From Paroedura picta (lineage: Eukaryota > Chordata > Lepidosauria > Squamata > Gekkonidae), in NCBI RefSeq assembly GCF_049243985.1, contig NC_135381.1, positions 26,646,345 through 26,710,344 of the forward strand: 64,000 nucleotides of DNA, in the 5' to 3' direction. Each line of letters begins with the position of its first letter. Within the stretch, counting starts at the first letter, position 1. A program made the position numbers and the translations under genes. Below, in pieces: positions 1-20,190 of the stretch. The notes under the pieces were generated by a model. The model worked only from the letters and a program-made list of their open reading frames with translations, searched no databases and was not told where the DNA came from.

Positions 1-238
1 AAGAGAAGGAGATTTGGTTCTTTTATGCCCAAAGGAGTCTCAAAGCAGCTTCCAGTCACCTTGCCTTTCCTTTCCTCTCCCCACAACAGACACCCTGCTG
101 GTGACCAGCACTGTCTCCACTTCATGGCCAGGCCAGAACCCTGACTGGAATGGGTCTGGGGCTGAAGCTTCATGCAGGAATGATGACCTTTGGTCCATGA
201 CAGCCCTTTCCACTACTTTCCCCAGGAATGCTATATGT

Positions 239-358
239 CAGGGGTAGTCAACCTGTGGTCCTCCAGATGTCCATGGACTACAATTCCCATGAGCCCCTGC
301 CAGCATTTGGGAATTGTAGTCCATGAACATCTGGAGGACCACAGGTTGACTACCCCTA
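239..358. mobile_element. Palindromic hAT-type MITE (GGTCCTCC subfamily)
   Basis: Inverted arms begin CAGGGGTAGTCAACCTGTGG and mirror at the right end. Flanked by a perfect 8-bp duplication CTATATGT (231-238 and 359-366). Confidence 0.9.
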
Positions 359-445
359 CTATATGTGACAGGTCAGTAGCTGGCAAGTTCCCGTGGATCC
401 AGAGATGGGTTTCTTCAATAGCGAGCCTACAACTGTCTTTTAGTT

Positions 446-529
446 CAGGGGTAGTCAGCATTTGCTGGCAAGGGCTCGTGGGGATTGTAGTCCATGAACA
501 ACTGGAGGACCACAGGTTGCCTACCCCTG
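446..529. mobile_element. Palindromic MITE, left arm mostly deleted
   Basis: Same family as 239-358, 84 bp long. Duplication TTTTAGTT/TTTTAGTC at 438-445 and 530-537 shows both true ends are kept. Confidence 0.87.
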
Positions 530-2039
530 TTTTAGTCCATCCAGGAATTCTCCCATCCAGAGGGAGAGGTTCTCTCTCCGAGGGGGACAGTGCAGAAGCC
601 CGTCAATCACTCCACAATAGCAGCATTATGTCTAGACTGCATTATTGAGGTTGGAGGAATAGAAGGCACCCTTGGAAGAACTGCTATCCTTTGGCTGCTT
701 CAACAAAAGCAACTCTCTTTCCACGGCTAGGGAGCCAAACACAGTCAGTCCAATATTGGCAAGGCAATCCTCTGAATGCGTGTAAGATAAATGGACTTAA
801 TGGCACCAAGCAAACATGACATTTTCACTGCCCTGTGATCACAGAGGAGTCATTAAGTAAAATGATTAATCACAAATCAATGTTACTAAGCTTCTTTAGA
901 GATGATGCTCCCCTTGCCATGCGAGTGGAAGCTCTAAATTTATGCGCTAATGCATTTATTCTAGCTCCAAGCCTCTTGTTATTGGTCTTTGGTATAAACG
1001 TCTGCTGGAGATTTGTGTGCAATTAAGCTCAAGCGATGACCTCCTTCTACACATTTTGGCACTTTTTATCCGAAGGCTTGTTGTGCAAATATATAAATGA
1101 ATTCAAGCATTATATGGAATTGCATTAACGGTAATTTCCAGGCAGACAGATATATTCCTGAATTTTAATACATGCACCAACAAGGTAATTTGCCCCATAA
1201 ATTACTCATTTTATCAGTCTGCAAATAGATGTATCTGCCATTTGATGGATTTATGCTAAGGCATTAAAACTATGCACTTGTTGAACTGAACACACTGCTG
1301 TTCCTTGCAACTGTTTGCCAATCTAATCTTTTGGAAGGAAGAGTACAGATTTATTTGAGGAACGTTTAGTAAGCTGCATTGCCTATATTATGTATTTTGT
1401 ACTTGTTTAAGCGTCAATATTGTTTAGGAGGGAAAGGAGACTGGGGCACACTCTCGCAAAGTAAGAATGTGGTGAGCACACACTCACTTAAGCATGGTTT
1501 GGCCCCAATTCAGAAGACTGCCATCACACATCATGCAACATCTGTGAGGTTACTGCATAGGCAATTCAGAAAAAAAATCCCAATGCATCTGAAGACATCA
1601 GCCTTTTGGAAAGAGCTCTTGAAATGCCAAAGAAGGCAATGGGATATAGTTATCCCAGGACCTTATGTACATTATGGGAAGAGAGACATAATGCTGAACT
1701 AAAGGAATTGCAGCATTGCTTCAGCTACTGCAAAAGACACACTTGTCAGTGCCAGTAATGTAAACTCTCTCCCTCCCACAACCAGAGCATCATCGCAGCT
1801 ATTCGAATGGACAAAACAACCTCTAAAAAGCCGTTTGGTCACAGGGGCCAGCAACCTTTTGTAACCACATTAAAATTCAGAGCAAGAGAGAAAAAAACAA
1901 AACAAAACAAAAAGCCAGAGTAAGACAGCCATTTACAGAAAATAGGCAGCTTAATATAACAGATTTTGACATATTATTTTATTAATAATCCATAAAGGTT
2001 TCTTCATCCTATACACTGGTTGCTTGGAGTCCTTCATTA
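530..2039. other. No gene seen; AT-rich candidate conserved noncoding stretch
   Basis: No transposon recognised from 540 to 2039. 800-1300 is AT-rich with many TAAT and octamer-like TGCAAAT motifs; part of it (about 878-925) is repeated in diverged form near 3206. Confidence 0.35.
878..925. repeat. Copy 1 of a diverged non-transposon-like pair
   Basis: Shares the order ACTAAGCT, CTTTAGA, GCTCCC, TTG, CATGC with 3204-3251, roughly 80 percent identical over about 46 bp by eye. The family is unknown. Confidence 0.5.
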
Positions 2040-2330
2040 CAGTGGTTCTCAACCTTGGGGTCACGACCCCATTTGGGGTCGCTGGGTCCCTTCCCCATGG
2101 CCCCCAGGTTGCTGGCCACCACAGCACCGGCAGCCTGTGGCAGAGGGCGCATGCCCACCTTCTCCCAGTCTGAGGTACCTCCCTTGTATTTTCTTCCCTG
2201 CCTGAACCTTGCCCCGCCCACTTCCTCCCACCTGCTCAGAGGCCAACCACCAATGCAGGCGCCGTGCAGGAGTCAACGAACATGAGAAAGAGGCCACAAG
2301 GCTCTGCCCACATCCCAGCGTGAGCTTTCC
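2040..2330. mobile_element. hAT-type DNA element, CAGTGGTTCTCAACC end
   Basis: Begins CAGTGGTTCTCAACCTTGGG, a typical hAT (Charlie-like) terminus, followed by GC-rich filler. The right end is not resolved. Confidence 0.55.
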
Positions 2331-3600
2331 CCCCTTCCCTTATGGCACCAGAGACACGCATCTTATATCATTGTTTTTAGTGCACTGGCTTAAACCTGTG
2401 TGCCATTTTCACGAGGATTAAATCCACCTCCCTTTCTGTAAAGGATCTTCAAGAATTTCCTTTGCTCTCATGAAAATCTTCACATGCCCTTCCATTCACG
2501 TACTAATCATCCCAGCATCCCCATCTACTCCTCCAATACATCTCATCCTAAAGATTTCATCTTCTGTTTTAAAGAGCCATATTTGATCACATGTAAATTT
2601 AAATTGGCTCTGGGGACTCCCAAAGCTGCAGAAGATATTGATTACATTTCTCTCCCACTTCTGACCCTTTTCTCCCCAAGCACCTCACTTATTCATTGCA
2701 ACAATTACGGGTGGTAGTCTGCCACAATTCCCAGGTTTTCTGCCATGATTTTAATTGTTTCAGTGCTTTGATTCTTTTGCCTGCTTGACCTATCTTGCCC
2801 TGATGTAACACAGATGCTTTGGTTTGACACCCCAGGGTCACTTCCTGCCACTAAGTTTCACAACTCCCTATCCTCCCCTCACATTCCTTCCCCTCCCTTT
2901 GCTTAGTACTCCCTAGTTCCCAGACCTGTAGTTTTAACAGCCCAGTTCTAACAGCACAGTTCTTTGAACTGTGCTTGGTTCGAATTCCCATGGGAGGGGA
3001 GACAAATCCCTATATTGCTTGTTGTATACTTGATACTCCAGTCCTGACTCTGTCTTCATTATAGATGCTTTCATTTTCTTTAAAGAAACTTTCATTCTAA
3101 GCGGTTACCTATTGAAAAATTGAAGTTCTCCCATGATCTAGGCAAGACCTGCAGCCTGGCTTACGCAAGCACATCCATTGCTTGATAAAATGCCATTCAC
3201 TAAAAATGATACTAAGCTCCTTTAGAAATGACGCTCCCTTTGGCATGCAACTAAACGTTAGAAGCCTATGGGTTAACACTTTTAGTTATTTGTTTGCTGG
3301 AATGAGCCACCACAGGTGTTATCTTCTCCTCTTGAGATGAATTTTGCATTAGCATACAAACCTGCTTGAAATACCTATGCAAACCAGGAAGGACTGGTGA
3401 ACTTCCAAATGTCTGTTATCAACTGATTTTACAGAACCGGCATTCCCAATAGCTTGCCTATTAAAGACCAAATACTTGTTCCCGGGATTTTTCAAAACAC
3501 GTTAATACAAGTAAAGCACTCCCTCTAGAGGAATGTTCAGTTCCTCAGGAATCCTCAGCTAATGCTAACCTTTTGGAACTGTCCATAGTGTTTTCCTTTA
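2331..3600. other. No gene seen
   Basis: Mixed-composition sequence without recognised repeats apart from the pair copy at 3204-3251. Confidence 0.35.
3204..3251. repeat. Copy 2 of the diverged pair
   Basis: Partner of 878-925 in direct orientation, 2.3 kb away. Could be an ancient repeat family or a duplicated regulatory element. Confidence 0.5.
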
Positions 3601-3601
3601 A

Positions 3602-3793
3602 ATTGATTGAAGCGATTGAGGGCAAAAGAAGAAGGGGATGACAGAGAATGAGGTGGCTGGATGGAGTCACTGAAGCAGTGGGTGTGAACTTAAATGGACT
3701 CTGGGGAATGGTAGAGGACAGGAAAGCCTGGAGGATCATTGTCCATGGGGTTGCGATGGGTCGGACATGACTTCACAATTAACAACAACAAAT
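3602..3793 (+). mobile_element. BovB (RTE) LINE 3' end
   Basis: GAAAGCCTGGAGGATCATTG, GGGTTGCGATGGGTCGGACA, then an AACAACAACAA tail: the BovB 3' terminus, oriented plus. Confidence 0.8.
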
Positions 3794-3801
3794 GCTAACC
3801 A

Positions 3802-4316
3802 GTTAGTGGTCCCTGGCCCTAAGGGAGTACACCTGGCCTCAATCAGGGACAGGATGCTTTCTGCCTGGCCTTTTACATGGTGTTTTGCAGGGCCTGTAAA
3901 ACAGGGCTCTTCTGCCAAGATTTGGTGGGGCCACTGAACTGAGAAATTCTATTGTACCCCTATCAGAATACCCCTTGAGAACTGCTCAAGAGCTTCTGGG
4001 AAGAGATGCAGACAATCTGACAACTGCTTAAATTTGATGTTTTAAAAGGCTTTAAATCAGGGGTAGTCAACTTGTGGTCCTCCAGATGTCATGGACTACA
4101 ATTCCCATGAGCCCCTGCCACCAACTGCTGGCAGGGGCTCATGGGAATTGTAGTCCATGGACATCTGAAGGACCACAGGTTGACTAGCCCTGCTTTAAAT
4201 AATATAGAGTTAAACAGAAATTTCTAAGAACAATTGTTATCTATTATATATTGAATCATATATGTTGTTCAGCACCCTGAGCTGGCCTCAGGAGGGTGAT
4301 ATACAAATCTAATAAA
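3802..4316 (+). mobile_element. L2 LINE 3' end, split by a MITE
   Basis: GGGCCTGTAAAACAGGGCTC and the CACCCTGAGCTGGCC...GGGTGATATACAAAT tail are the L2 3' end. The MITE at 4058-4192 sits inside it. Confidence 0.65.
4058..4192. mobile_element. Palindromic hAT-type MITE (GGTCCTCC subfamily)
   Basis: Full-length foldback, perfect duplication CTTTAAAT at 4050-4057 and 4193-4200. Inserted into an L2 remnant, so younger than it. Confidence 0.9.
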
Positions 4317-5017
4317 TTATATTAGGGCAGAGAGCAACATATATGATACAATGTATAATAGATATTATTTATATGTATATTTATTTATATTTTATTTATT
4401 GGACTAACACGCCACCATTCCCAGACCAGCTGGCCCAGGTCATGTTTGGTCCATAAAATCATAACACCATAAAAAAATCATAACACCCACCCCCTCCCTT
4501 ACCAGCTGCAAAAGTGGCATTGTATATATGCATATGCCCAGAGAGATGTTCTACAGGTGATATATTTATTTAAAAAAAAACAAGAGTGGGTTGAGAACAA
4601 AGCTGATTCAGAGCCTGACCTTAGGCCTCTTCTCTGCTTTTTGTATAGAACACCCTGCAGATTTGAGTAGATGGAGTTCAGTGGAAGTGGTGCCTTAGCC
4701 CTTTGGGAAAACGGGGGAGGGGGGCATTTCCAGTTAGAAATTTTTCAATAAAATATCTCTGGGCCATCAAGGGCAACACAAAAGCCTCTTGAAAGAAAGA
4801 GAGGCCAGGTAAAGCATGGCAACTATAACAGAAACACATTTAGATCACAAGTTTTCACAGTTGTTGAACTCTGAGGATTCTGAGAACAGATAGTAGCTGC
4901 CTCAGCAAAACAGCAATTATGGTGGTAGTGGTGAAACAGATTACCATACGGCTGCCATGCTGGCCACTTGAAATTGGTGTTTCTCGCAGACACAGAAATG
5001 ATGTCTTCTGAAGAACG
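4317..5017. other. No gene seen
   Basis: AT-rich sequence with a TTTATTTATATT run near 4370-4400; nothing else recognised. Confidence 0.35.
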
Positions 5018-5222
5018 CATGAAGATGCCTTATACTGAATCAGACACTTGGTCCACTGCAGTCAGTAATATCTACTAAGACCAGCAATGCCTCCTCATGT
5101 TCTCAGAGATCTTTCCCATCACTCACTAAATGAATAGTTAACTCAATATGCTAGGGATTAAATTTGAGACTTTCTGCGTGCCAGGCAGATGTTCTGCCAC
5201 TGAACCACAGTACCTCCTTCAG
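5018..5222 (-). mobile_element. tRNA-derived SINE, minus orientation
   Basis: Reverse complement near 5222 has a tRNA-like A box (TGGTTCAGTGGCAGAACATC) and a degenerate B box. The left end carries the ATAAGGCATC-type tail. MIR/CORE-like in build. Confidence 0.65.
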
Positions 5223-5397
5223 TGAGGTGGAAGGAAGCCAGGAATAGCTTATTGCTTTAGGAAAAAACAACAGGGCAACAGGAAACACACGGGTATACCA
5301 GAAAACACCCATGTTGGGGAGCAATTATTTCAATAATTCATAAAAGTTAATACAAGCCAAATGGCATGGTGACAGCCAAGAAAGCCCATCACAAAAG

Positions 5398-5690
5398 TCT
5401 GGAAGGACCTTAGAGATCAACATTTCAATAGGAAATGTCATGAGTCACAACCCACTTCATCAGATGTCAAGGAAAATCACACCAGAAAATCCTATGGGAA
5501 AGGCTAGGGGTAAAGAGTCAAGGTTTGTTGTCTTTCGTTTGTAAATTTCAGTTGATACAGTAGGCTAGGTATAATTTCCTGGTACAAGTTTCACATATCT
5601 ATCTGATAAAGTTGGCTGTGACTCACAAAATCTCATACTGAAATAAATGGTAGTCTGTAAGGTGCCACTGGACCTGCTTTATTTTGCTAT
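5398..5690. mobile_element. Inverted-repeat interspersed element
   Basis: Begins GTCTGGAAGGACCTTAGAGA and ends GTAAGGTGCCACTGGAC, the mirrored ends of a family also seen at 10398, 25768 and 61288. Contains CATGAGTCACAACCCACTTC. Confidence 0.55.
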
Positions 5691-6907
5691 GGCTTCAGGT
5701 TTTTGCATGGCTGAAGTAAATCCTTCAGGGATTTACTAAATCACCCAGCTTAATATACTGTGTATTAATCATGGAATCTAAATAGTTGCATGAAATCACA
5801 GTGCATTTAGTCAGATCAATCAGCTCACCAGTTCAAAACAGACACTTTCTAATATTAGTCCATCTAGCCTAGTACAGAACAGAGTTTTCATTTATTGATC
5901 TTTGCCAGTTATGTCCCCATGGACCCTTTCATCTAGGCAAAAATGTGCTGCACATCTACATTTGGCATACTGTGTACTGTTCTGATCTTCCCCATTTTGA
6001 GAAGGCTATCAGAGCTGGAAAAGGCAGAAAAAAATGAGCACTTAGAAATCATTTCCTTTGGAATGAACACTGAAGTATTTGAGGTTCTTTAGTTTCACAA
6101 AGACAGGGCAAGGCAAGGGAGAGATTGCACAGGCATGACACGATAGAAGCATATGAAATTATGCATACAGACAAAACGGACAGGAATGTTTTTCTTCCCA
6201 TAGCTTTAGAACTTGGAATCACCCACCGAAATTGATTCCTGTCCTTGTGGGCTGTTAAAAACAGCATGCCAGACCAGATGACCTTTTGGCCTGATCAGCG
6301 GGGCTGTTAAGACTACAACTTCAAGGCTTAAATGTGTATATATGACAATATACACATTTGGTTTCATCTGCCAGAATATGACAATATACGCATTCGGCTT
6401 CATTAGCATGGCTTTTTTTTTTTTAATATTGTCTCATACTACCATATTCATGTAACTATTGTAAAATACAATTAACAGCTTGGGTGGAAGGGGGAGTAAG
6501 ACAGTTCCCAACATTTTTTTTATCCCTCTGTTAAATTCTTCTCAACAGCCAATAAACAGAAAAGATTTTTCTATAAACATTGTCGCAAGTTGATACAGAA
6601 TGTACAATGAACAGTTGTGTGTGCATTCACAGGTGCCTTTAAGCACACAATACATCTTAGCAGAAATCCTGGAAAAACAGTTCAGATCTGAAACCCCATG
6701 GAGCATACTCTCCGAAGCTAGACACCATCCTTCTTGTTCTGGTAATTAAGTGTATAAACTCAGGGCACCAGTATCACTGGCATTCGTGAATCAACTCTTA
6801 AGCATGTTGCACAACATATTTAAAAGCCATTAGGGGTATTCGCCAGTCTCCTTCCCTGCAATAAATATACATGATTTCATATTGGCTGAAGTTGTTAGTG
6901 TCCCTCG
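5691..6907. other. No gene seen
   Basis: AT-rich. A short near-duplicate, GACAATATACACATT and GACAATATACGCATT, occurs at about 6344 and 6379. Confidence 0.35.
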
Positions 6908-7045
6908 CAGGGGTAGTCAAACCTGTGACCCTCCATATGTCCTTGGACTACAATTCCCATGAGCCCCTGCCAGCAAACACCGGCAGTGGCTCGTGGGAAT
7001 TGTAGTCCATGAACATCTGGGAGGGTCGCAATTTGACTACCCCTA
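6908..7045. mobile_element. Palindromic hAT-type MITE, diverged
   Basis: Foldback with GACCCTCC/GAGGGTCGC arms, between the two main subfamilies. No clear duplication remains. Confidence 0.82.
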
Positions 7046-7861
7046 TATATATTTTGCCATATTTGCCAAGCTGACATCCAAGGTAGTGTAGAAGTATCAA
7101 TCCAATAAAAGTTAGAGCATGAAAGTTTTGGAATGGTTACCAAAAAAACGGAACCTGTTAACCCTTGAAAGACTGTTGAATCAACCATGGAGGGAAGTGG
7201 GGGGTTGAGGACTATTAAGTAATTTATATCGGCATTAACAAGGAATTTGGATAATGTACTTATAACAGTTTCTACAAGTATTGTATACCATCCTTAAAAG
7301 GACTTAAAATTCATATATACAGGTTTTTATGCCATGTCTGGCCAGAGATGCCTTCCACATTTTCTTGGACCAACATGTAGAAAAATAAAAATACTTACTG
7401 TGAACCAAGAAAACGGGCATTGGGACTACCAACTTCTTAAGCAAGCATTCTGTACATACCCAGAGCACTGTAGCTTTTATTCTGCTTTCCAAACACATTT
7501 TCCACTTAAGTTTTCAAAGATTTCTAGCTGAAGAGGAAACTGGACGCATGCGCGTGCACGCACACAGACACACACACACGCAAAGTATGAACAAGGTAGT
7601 TAGGTGATCTTTTCCTAAGTAATCAAACTAAAGAGAACAGTGGCCTTTTCCAAGCAAGTTTTCAGTGCTCCTTCTAAGTCTTATTAGCGAAGTTATTCCC
7701 AAGGATGCAACCAAAATGTTTGCTTCCTCATACAGTTTAAATTAAATATTTATGCAGATCGCACAGAGCTCAAGATAAACATGACACAAATGGAGAGCTA
7801 CCAAGCAGGTCCTCTCTACTGGCTAATTTGGCTTCCTTAGCATAAAAAGTATCCACTATAG

Positions 7862-7997
7862 CAGGGGTAATCAATCTGTGGTCCTCCAGATGTCCATGGA
7901 CTACAATTCTCATGAGCCCCTGCCAGCATTTGCTGGCAGGGGTTCATGAGAATTGCAGACCATGAACATCTGGAGGACCACAGGTTGACTACCCCTG
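7862..7997. mobile_element. Palindromic hAT-type MITE (GGTCCTCC subfamily)
   Basis: Perfect duplication CACTATAG at 7854-7861 and 7998-8005. Confidence 0.9.
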
Positions 7998-8771
7998 CAC
8001 TATAGAATTTAAAAAAACACACACGATGGATAGCTTCTCAGACAACTGTTCATCCCAAAGCAGTTTGTTCCATTTTAAAACTGACATTAACTGGGCTCAA
8101 GGTATGACAGTGTTCAATTCAGACAGACCACCTGGCTTAAAAAAAAAAAGCCCTCAATGATTTCAAATCAAACTCAAGTTAATTTAGGAAGAAACAGACA
8201 CAGAGCAATTGCAAAGTGTTGCCACCAATTCAATTGTAAGATATAGTTCTCTATCCCCTCCCCCCAAAAAGATGCCTACTGGTCTGTTTTCTCTCTGCAT
8301 CTCTCTGAAGTACACTGGCCATAACCAGTGTAATACTTTTAAATAAACTGATTGTATCCAAAAGGCAGAGCCCTGTTTGCACCCACCCTCAACATACCCT
8401 ATCATTGGCAAGGAGTGTTGGTCTGCCTGAGTGACAAAAGCCTTCAAGCTCCAGTCAAAACCTGAGTTACCAGAGGGACTGAACACTGATTTAAAATACG
8501 AAAGGTAAGCATTTTCCAACAGGTAAACATAAAAATCCAGTGTTTAATGAATTTATGTTTAGCAACGCGCCATGCACTCCTAAGTGACAGATTCATACGT
8601 TGAGGAAGTTGAAAAATGCAGAGGTAGTTGCACGGAAAATGTACAAGTGTTCTTTCAAAGCAATCTGCTTAAGTGGTTTACACGTTGCACTGCCACATGG
8701 TATTTCTAGAAACTCAATCAATATTATCTGAATTAGATCAGTGTCGTCATTATGGCAGAAAAGTATGCACT

Positions 8772-9896
8772 TTTATTTTAAAAGCACTCAGATACAGGGT
8801 CAAGATGAAACTCTCACTTTTCACTGTGAAACTCATGTTGAAGAGGATGACGGTGGTTTGACATTTAACTTCTTAAAAGCTAGATGGGTTCAGTGGGTGA
8901 GCGTCAACGGAAGAACACCAGAACAGGAAACTTCTATTTCAGCTTTGCTATTTTCTCCCTATATCCCTAACACTTTAAATAGGTCTTTAATTTTAAGGCA
9001 CATGATGCTATGGATTTGGAACATATAAAGAAACATGCGCTGATGGGCGGCTGGAGGAAGAATTACCTTTTGCAGACTGTCTCATTGCTTTATAAAACTT
9101 GCTTTAAACCAGACACAGAAAAAAATTGCACACAGGACTGGCATCCACACACTGTCTCAAGTAAACTGCGCTGCTATGCAAGCAAAACAGCTATGTTTCT
9201 TTGCACAAGTAGCAACCCAATTTAAACAAGATGCTGTGTGAAGGTCTGATTTGTTTAGCATCCGATTTAAACCAAGTCTAAATGACAGGCCTGTATCACT
9301 GGCCACCCATCATGTTGAAAGCAGCCTGGTAAGCCATGACTTCTTCAGGTAGAAAGCAGCCTGCTATCCACACACTGTGGTTTGCCATCCACTTGAGAAC
9401 AGCCCTTGCCTGGGTTGCACTGGTTCATAGGGCTGGCCATACAGGCCACGTGGCTGTGAACAGAATGAAACCACAGTAACAGTTCTGGGAGATCTAAATA
9501 ACCTTCCTGGAGAATTTCATAGAACTACAGCAGCAAGACAAGGGGGGACAAATCTCAAAGCTATTTTACACAAAGTATCAAATAACCCAGAACAGATGGT
9601 TGCTGATGAAAAAGACTTCTACCACCTTGTCACTTTTAGTAGCATTAAGGAGGAATGGAACCTTTCTCAATTGGCATGCAAAGGCAAATTAAACATCGCC
9701 CTAATTTTTTTTTTAAAGGATACATTCTTGGACTTCTTATCGCCTGCAAAATTAATATTTCTAAAATATATGGATGGGCACCGTACAACAGAGGATTGTG
9801 AGCCACACACCTAGCCACAGTTTTGAGAGAAGTGTATGCATGTAAACAATGAGATATGCTTAAGGCTTAGAAAGAACACTGACAAGTCCATCTCGG
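8772..9896 (-). other. FAM199X: Probable FAM199X 3' UTR with candidate poly(A) signal
   Basis: From the stop codon down to a minus-strand AATAAA at 8777-8772 the sequence is free of recognisable transposons, as expected of a 3' UTR. A second minus-strand AATAAA lies at 7481-7476, so the UTR could reach about 2.4 kb. The choice of signal is inference. Confidence 0.45.
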
Positions 9897-18108
<8,212 letters not shown>

Positions 18109-18211
18109 TCAGCCGCCCGCCATAGGAAAGGGAGAAGCGCCCGAACCCGTCCTCGCCGGTTCCAAACAAAACCTCCCCAGCAAGGGGCCGCCGAGATTCA
18201 CCTCCACCGCG

Positions 18212-18238
18212 ACAGGAAGTGCGGGTTACACTTCCTGT
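18212..18238. promoter_or_regulatory. Perfect palindrome of two ETS (GGAAGT) sites
   Basis: Ten-base arms ACAGGAAGTG and CACTTCCTGT are perfect inverted copies separated by 7 bp. Each arm is a textbook ETS/GABP core. TTTCGTCAC, CRE-like, follows directly. The site is about 190 bp upstream of the FAM199X ATG, a usual position for GABP or ELK sites in TATA-less promoters. Factor binding is inferred. Confidence 0.6.
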
Positions 18239-18617
18239 TTCGTCACTGACAGGCAAGACCTCAAGGCAAGAGCGGCTTTTCCCTGCCCTCGCAACAGCGC
18301 CCCCTGCGGCATCGTTCGCTCTGGTTATTCTTTGGCTAGGAGAGACCACCAATAGCTATCTAGAGCTTTGGAAACAGCCCCAAGATCATCCCCGGAGAGA
18401 GGTGGTCTATAAATTTAATTAAAAATAAATAAAGGGCACTTCACACACATACACTGAGGCAGATGTCATTCATGAGTGTGGAAAAGTGTGCCTCTTTCTA
18501 ATGCAATAAATATTTGCAGGCCCTACTTCCTTTTTTAATTCATAGTTCCAACACATATTACACACACACACACCAGAAGTGAGGAAGCGTTTAATTTGAG
18601 AACCAGTTCCAATAAGC

Positions 18618-18743
18618 CAGGGGTAGTTAAACTGTGGCCCTCCAGATGTCCATGGACTACAATTCCCAGGAGCCCCTGCCAGCATTCACTCATGGGAATT
18701 GTAGTCCATGGACATCTGGAGGGCCGCAGTTTGACTACCCCTG
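18618..18743. mobile_element. Palindromic hAT-type MITE (GGCCCTCC subfamily)
   Basis: Perfect duplication CAATAAGC at 18610-18617 and 18744-18751. Lies between the FAM199X and COMMD5 promoters. Confidence 0.92.
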
Positions 18744-19250
18744 CAATAAGCAGCTATACTTTTTAAAATGCCGATCCACACATGTGTGCACTACCTTTGG
18801 GGGCAATACATATCACAAGGAAAAAGTTCAGTGTGTGAAGTGATTCCATGAGAGGTTTGTCTTTTAAGTGCTGGAAGTTCAGGCAGTAGTATTCAGTCCA
18901 GAATGGCCCATTCACACATGCATGATGGGAGCCATCCATTGATGTTCTACTTATGGAACCATGAATGTGCCAAATGCAGAGGCCGGCAGAATTACCTCCA
19001 AAACCCACCTAGTCCTCCATGCTCTTTCCAGAGATCAGCAGTGTTTGTGAGAGTGCTCAGAAGTCTCTTGCAGTGGCTCCCCAGCACCTGAAATTCAGAG
19101 ATATGCTTTCTCTGAGCATGGAAGTTCCATTTTTCCATCATAGAGAATTGACGGCTCATCATTCATATACCTTTTCCCCGTGACTTAGCCTAATCTGCTT
19201 AAAGCCAAGGCAACCAGGGACCATTCTGGCAGTAAATTCCATATTATGTG

Positions 19251-19333
19251 CGCAGCAATTTCACTGTGTGAATTAGGAATGCCAGCAATCTACTGCACAG
19301 CAATTTCACTGTGTGAATTAGGAATGCCAGTCC
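19251..19333. repeat. Tandem duplication, period 45 bp
   Basis: CAGCAATTTCACTGTGTGAA with ATTAGGAATGCCAG occurs twice, starting at 19251 and 19296, almost identical. Confidence 0.85.
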
Positions 19334-19737
19334 CCAGGTGGGAGCTGGGGATGCCCCAGTTTCACAGCTCATCTCCAGGCAATAGAGATCAGTCCCGCTG
19401 GAGAAAATGGCTTTGGAGGGTGGAATTCCATAGCATTATTCTCCATTGAGGTCCCACCGCACCCCCAAATCCTGGCCACTCCCAGCTCCGCCCCCAAAGT
19501 GCAAACTCCTTTGCAGTTCTATCTTATTATTACTGCTATTATCATGTTGGAGTTATTATTGCTGTATTGTTATTGCTGTTGTCACATATGGTTCCTTATG
19601 TTATCTGTACCTGTTTCCTGTTCCCTGTAAACCGCCCTGAGCCTTCGGGGGAGGGTGGTATATAAATATAAATAAATAAATATAAATAAATAAACAAAAT
19701 CCCCAGGTATTTTCCAACCCAGAGCTGGCAACCTTAC
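19334..19737. mobile_element. Interspersed element split by L2 3' end
   Basis: AGATCAGTCCCGCTGGAGAA and later CCCCAGGTATTTTCCAACCC...GAGCTGGCAACC look like two halves of one common squamate repeat, separated by L2 sequence at about 19500-19697. The family name is uncertain. Confidence 0.5.
19500..19697 (+). mobile_element. L2 LINE 3' end
   Basis: GTAAACCGCCCTGAGCCTTC, GGAGGGTGGTATATAAATAT and an AAATAAAT tail are the L2 3' terminus. Confidence 0.75.
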
Positions 19738-19942
19738 TTTGCATGCTAAGGTTATGAGAAATTGGGGGGGGGGGGGTGGCTCTAGATTTTCTCCACACCG
19801 TGCCTGGTTTCTTCTACATTTCCTCAGCTGTCCCTCCCCTAAACAATACAGTTCTTTCCAGCCTCCTACAAAAACCTGCCCTTGTGCATGAGCAGGGAAC
19901 ATCTTCCACAGCTGCCACAACGAGCTCTTCCTCGCTCTTGAG

Positions 19943-20190
19943 AAGCATAGCGGTAAAGAGCAGCAACCTAATTTGGAGAACCGGGTTTGATTCCTGGCTC
20001 CTCCACATGCAGCCAGCTGCGTAACCTTGGGTCATTCAAAGCTCTCTTAAGCCTCTTCTCGCAGAGCAGTTCTGTCAGGGCTCGCTCAGCCCCTCCTACC
20101 CCACCGGGTGTCTGTTGTGGGGAGTGGAAGGGAAAGCGATTGTAAGCCGCTTTGGGAGTCTTCCGGACCGTTGAAAAGCGGGACACAAAA
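19943..20190 (+). mobile_element. Sauria-type tRNA SINE abutting COMMD5 promoter
   Basis: AGCGGTAAAGAGCAGCAACC (tRNA-like head), GGAGAACCGGGTTTGATTCC (B box), GGTGTCTGTTGTGGGGAGTG and TTGTAAGCCGCTTTGGGAGT are hallmarks of the squamate SINE. Its 3' end is about 80 bp from the COMMD5 ATG. Confidence 0.82.

Noticed and set aside
190-648. 152-codon frame with GVVNLWSSRCPWTTIP
   Set aside because: This peptide recurs wherever the palindromic MITE is crossed; it is transposon sequence read by chance.
2055-2285. GC-rich frames on both strands
   Set aside because: Fall within a hAT-type element without transposase motifs.
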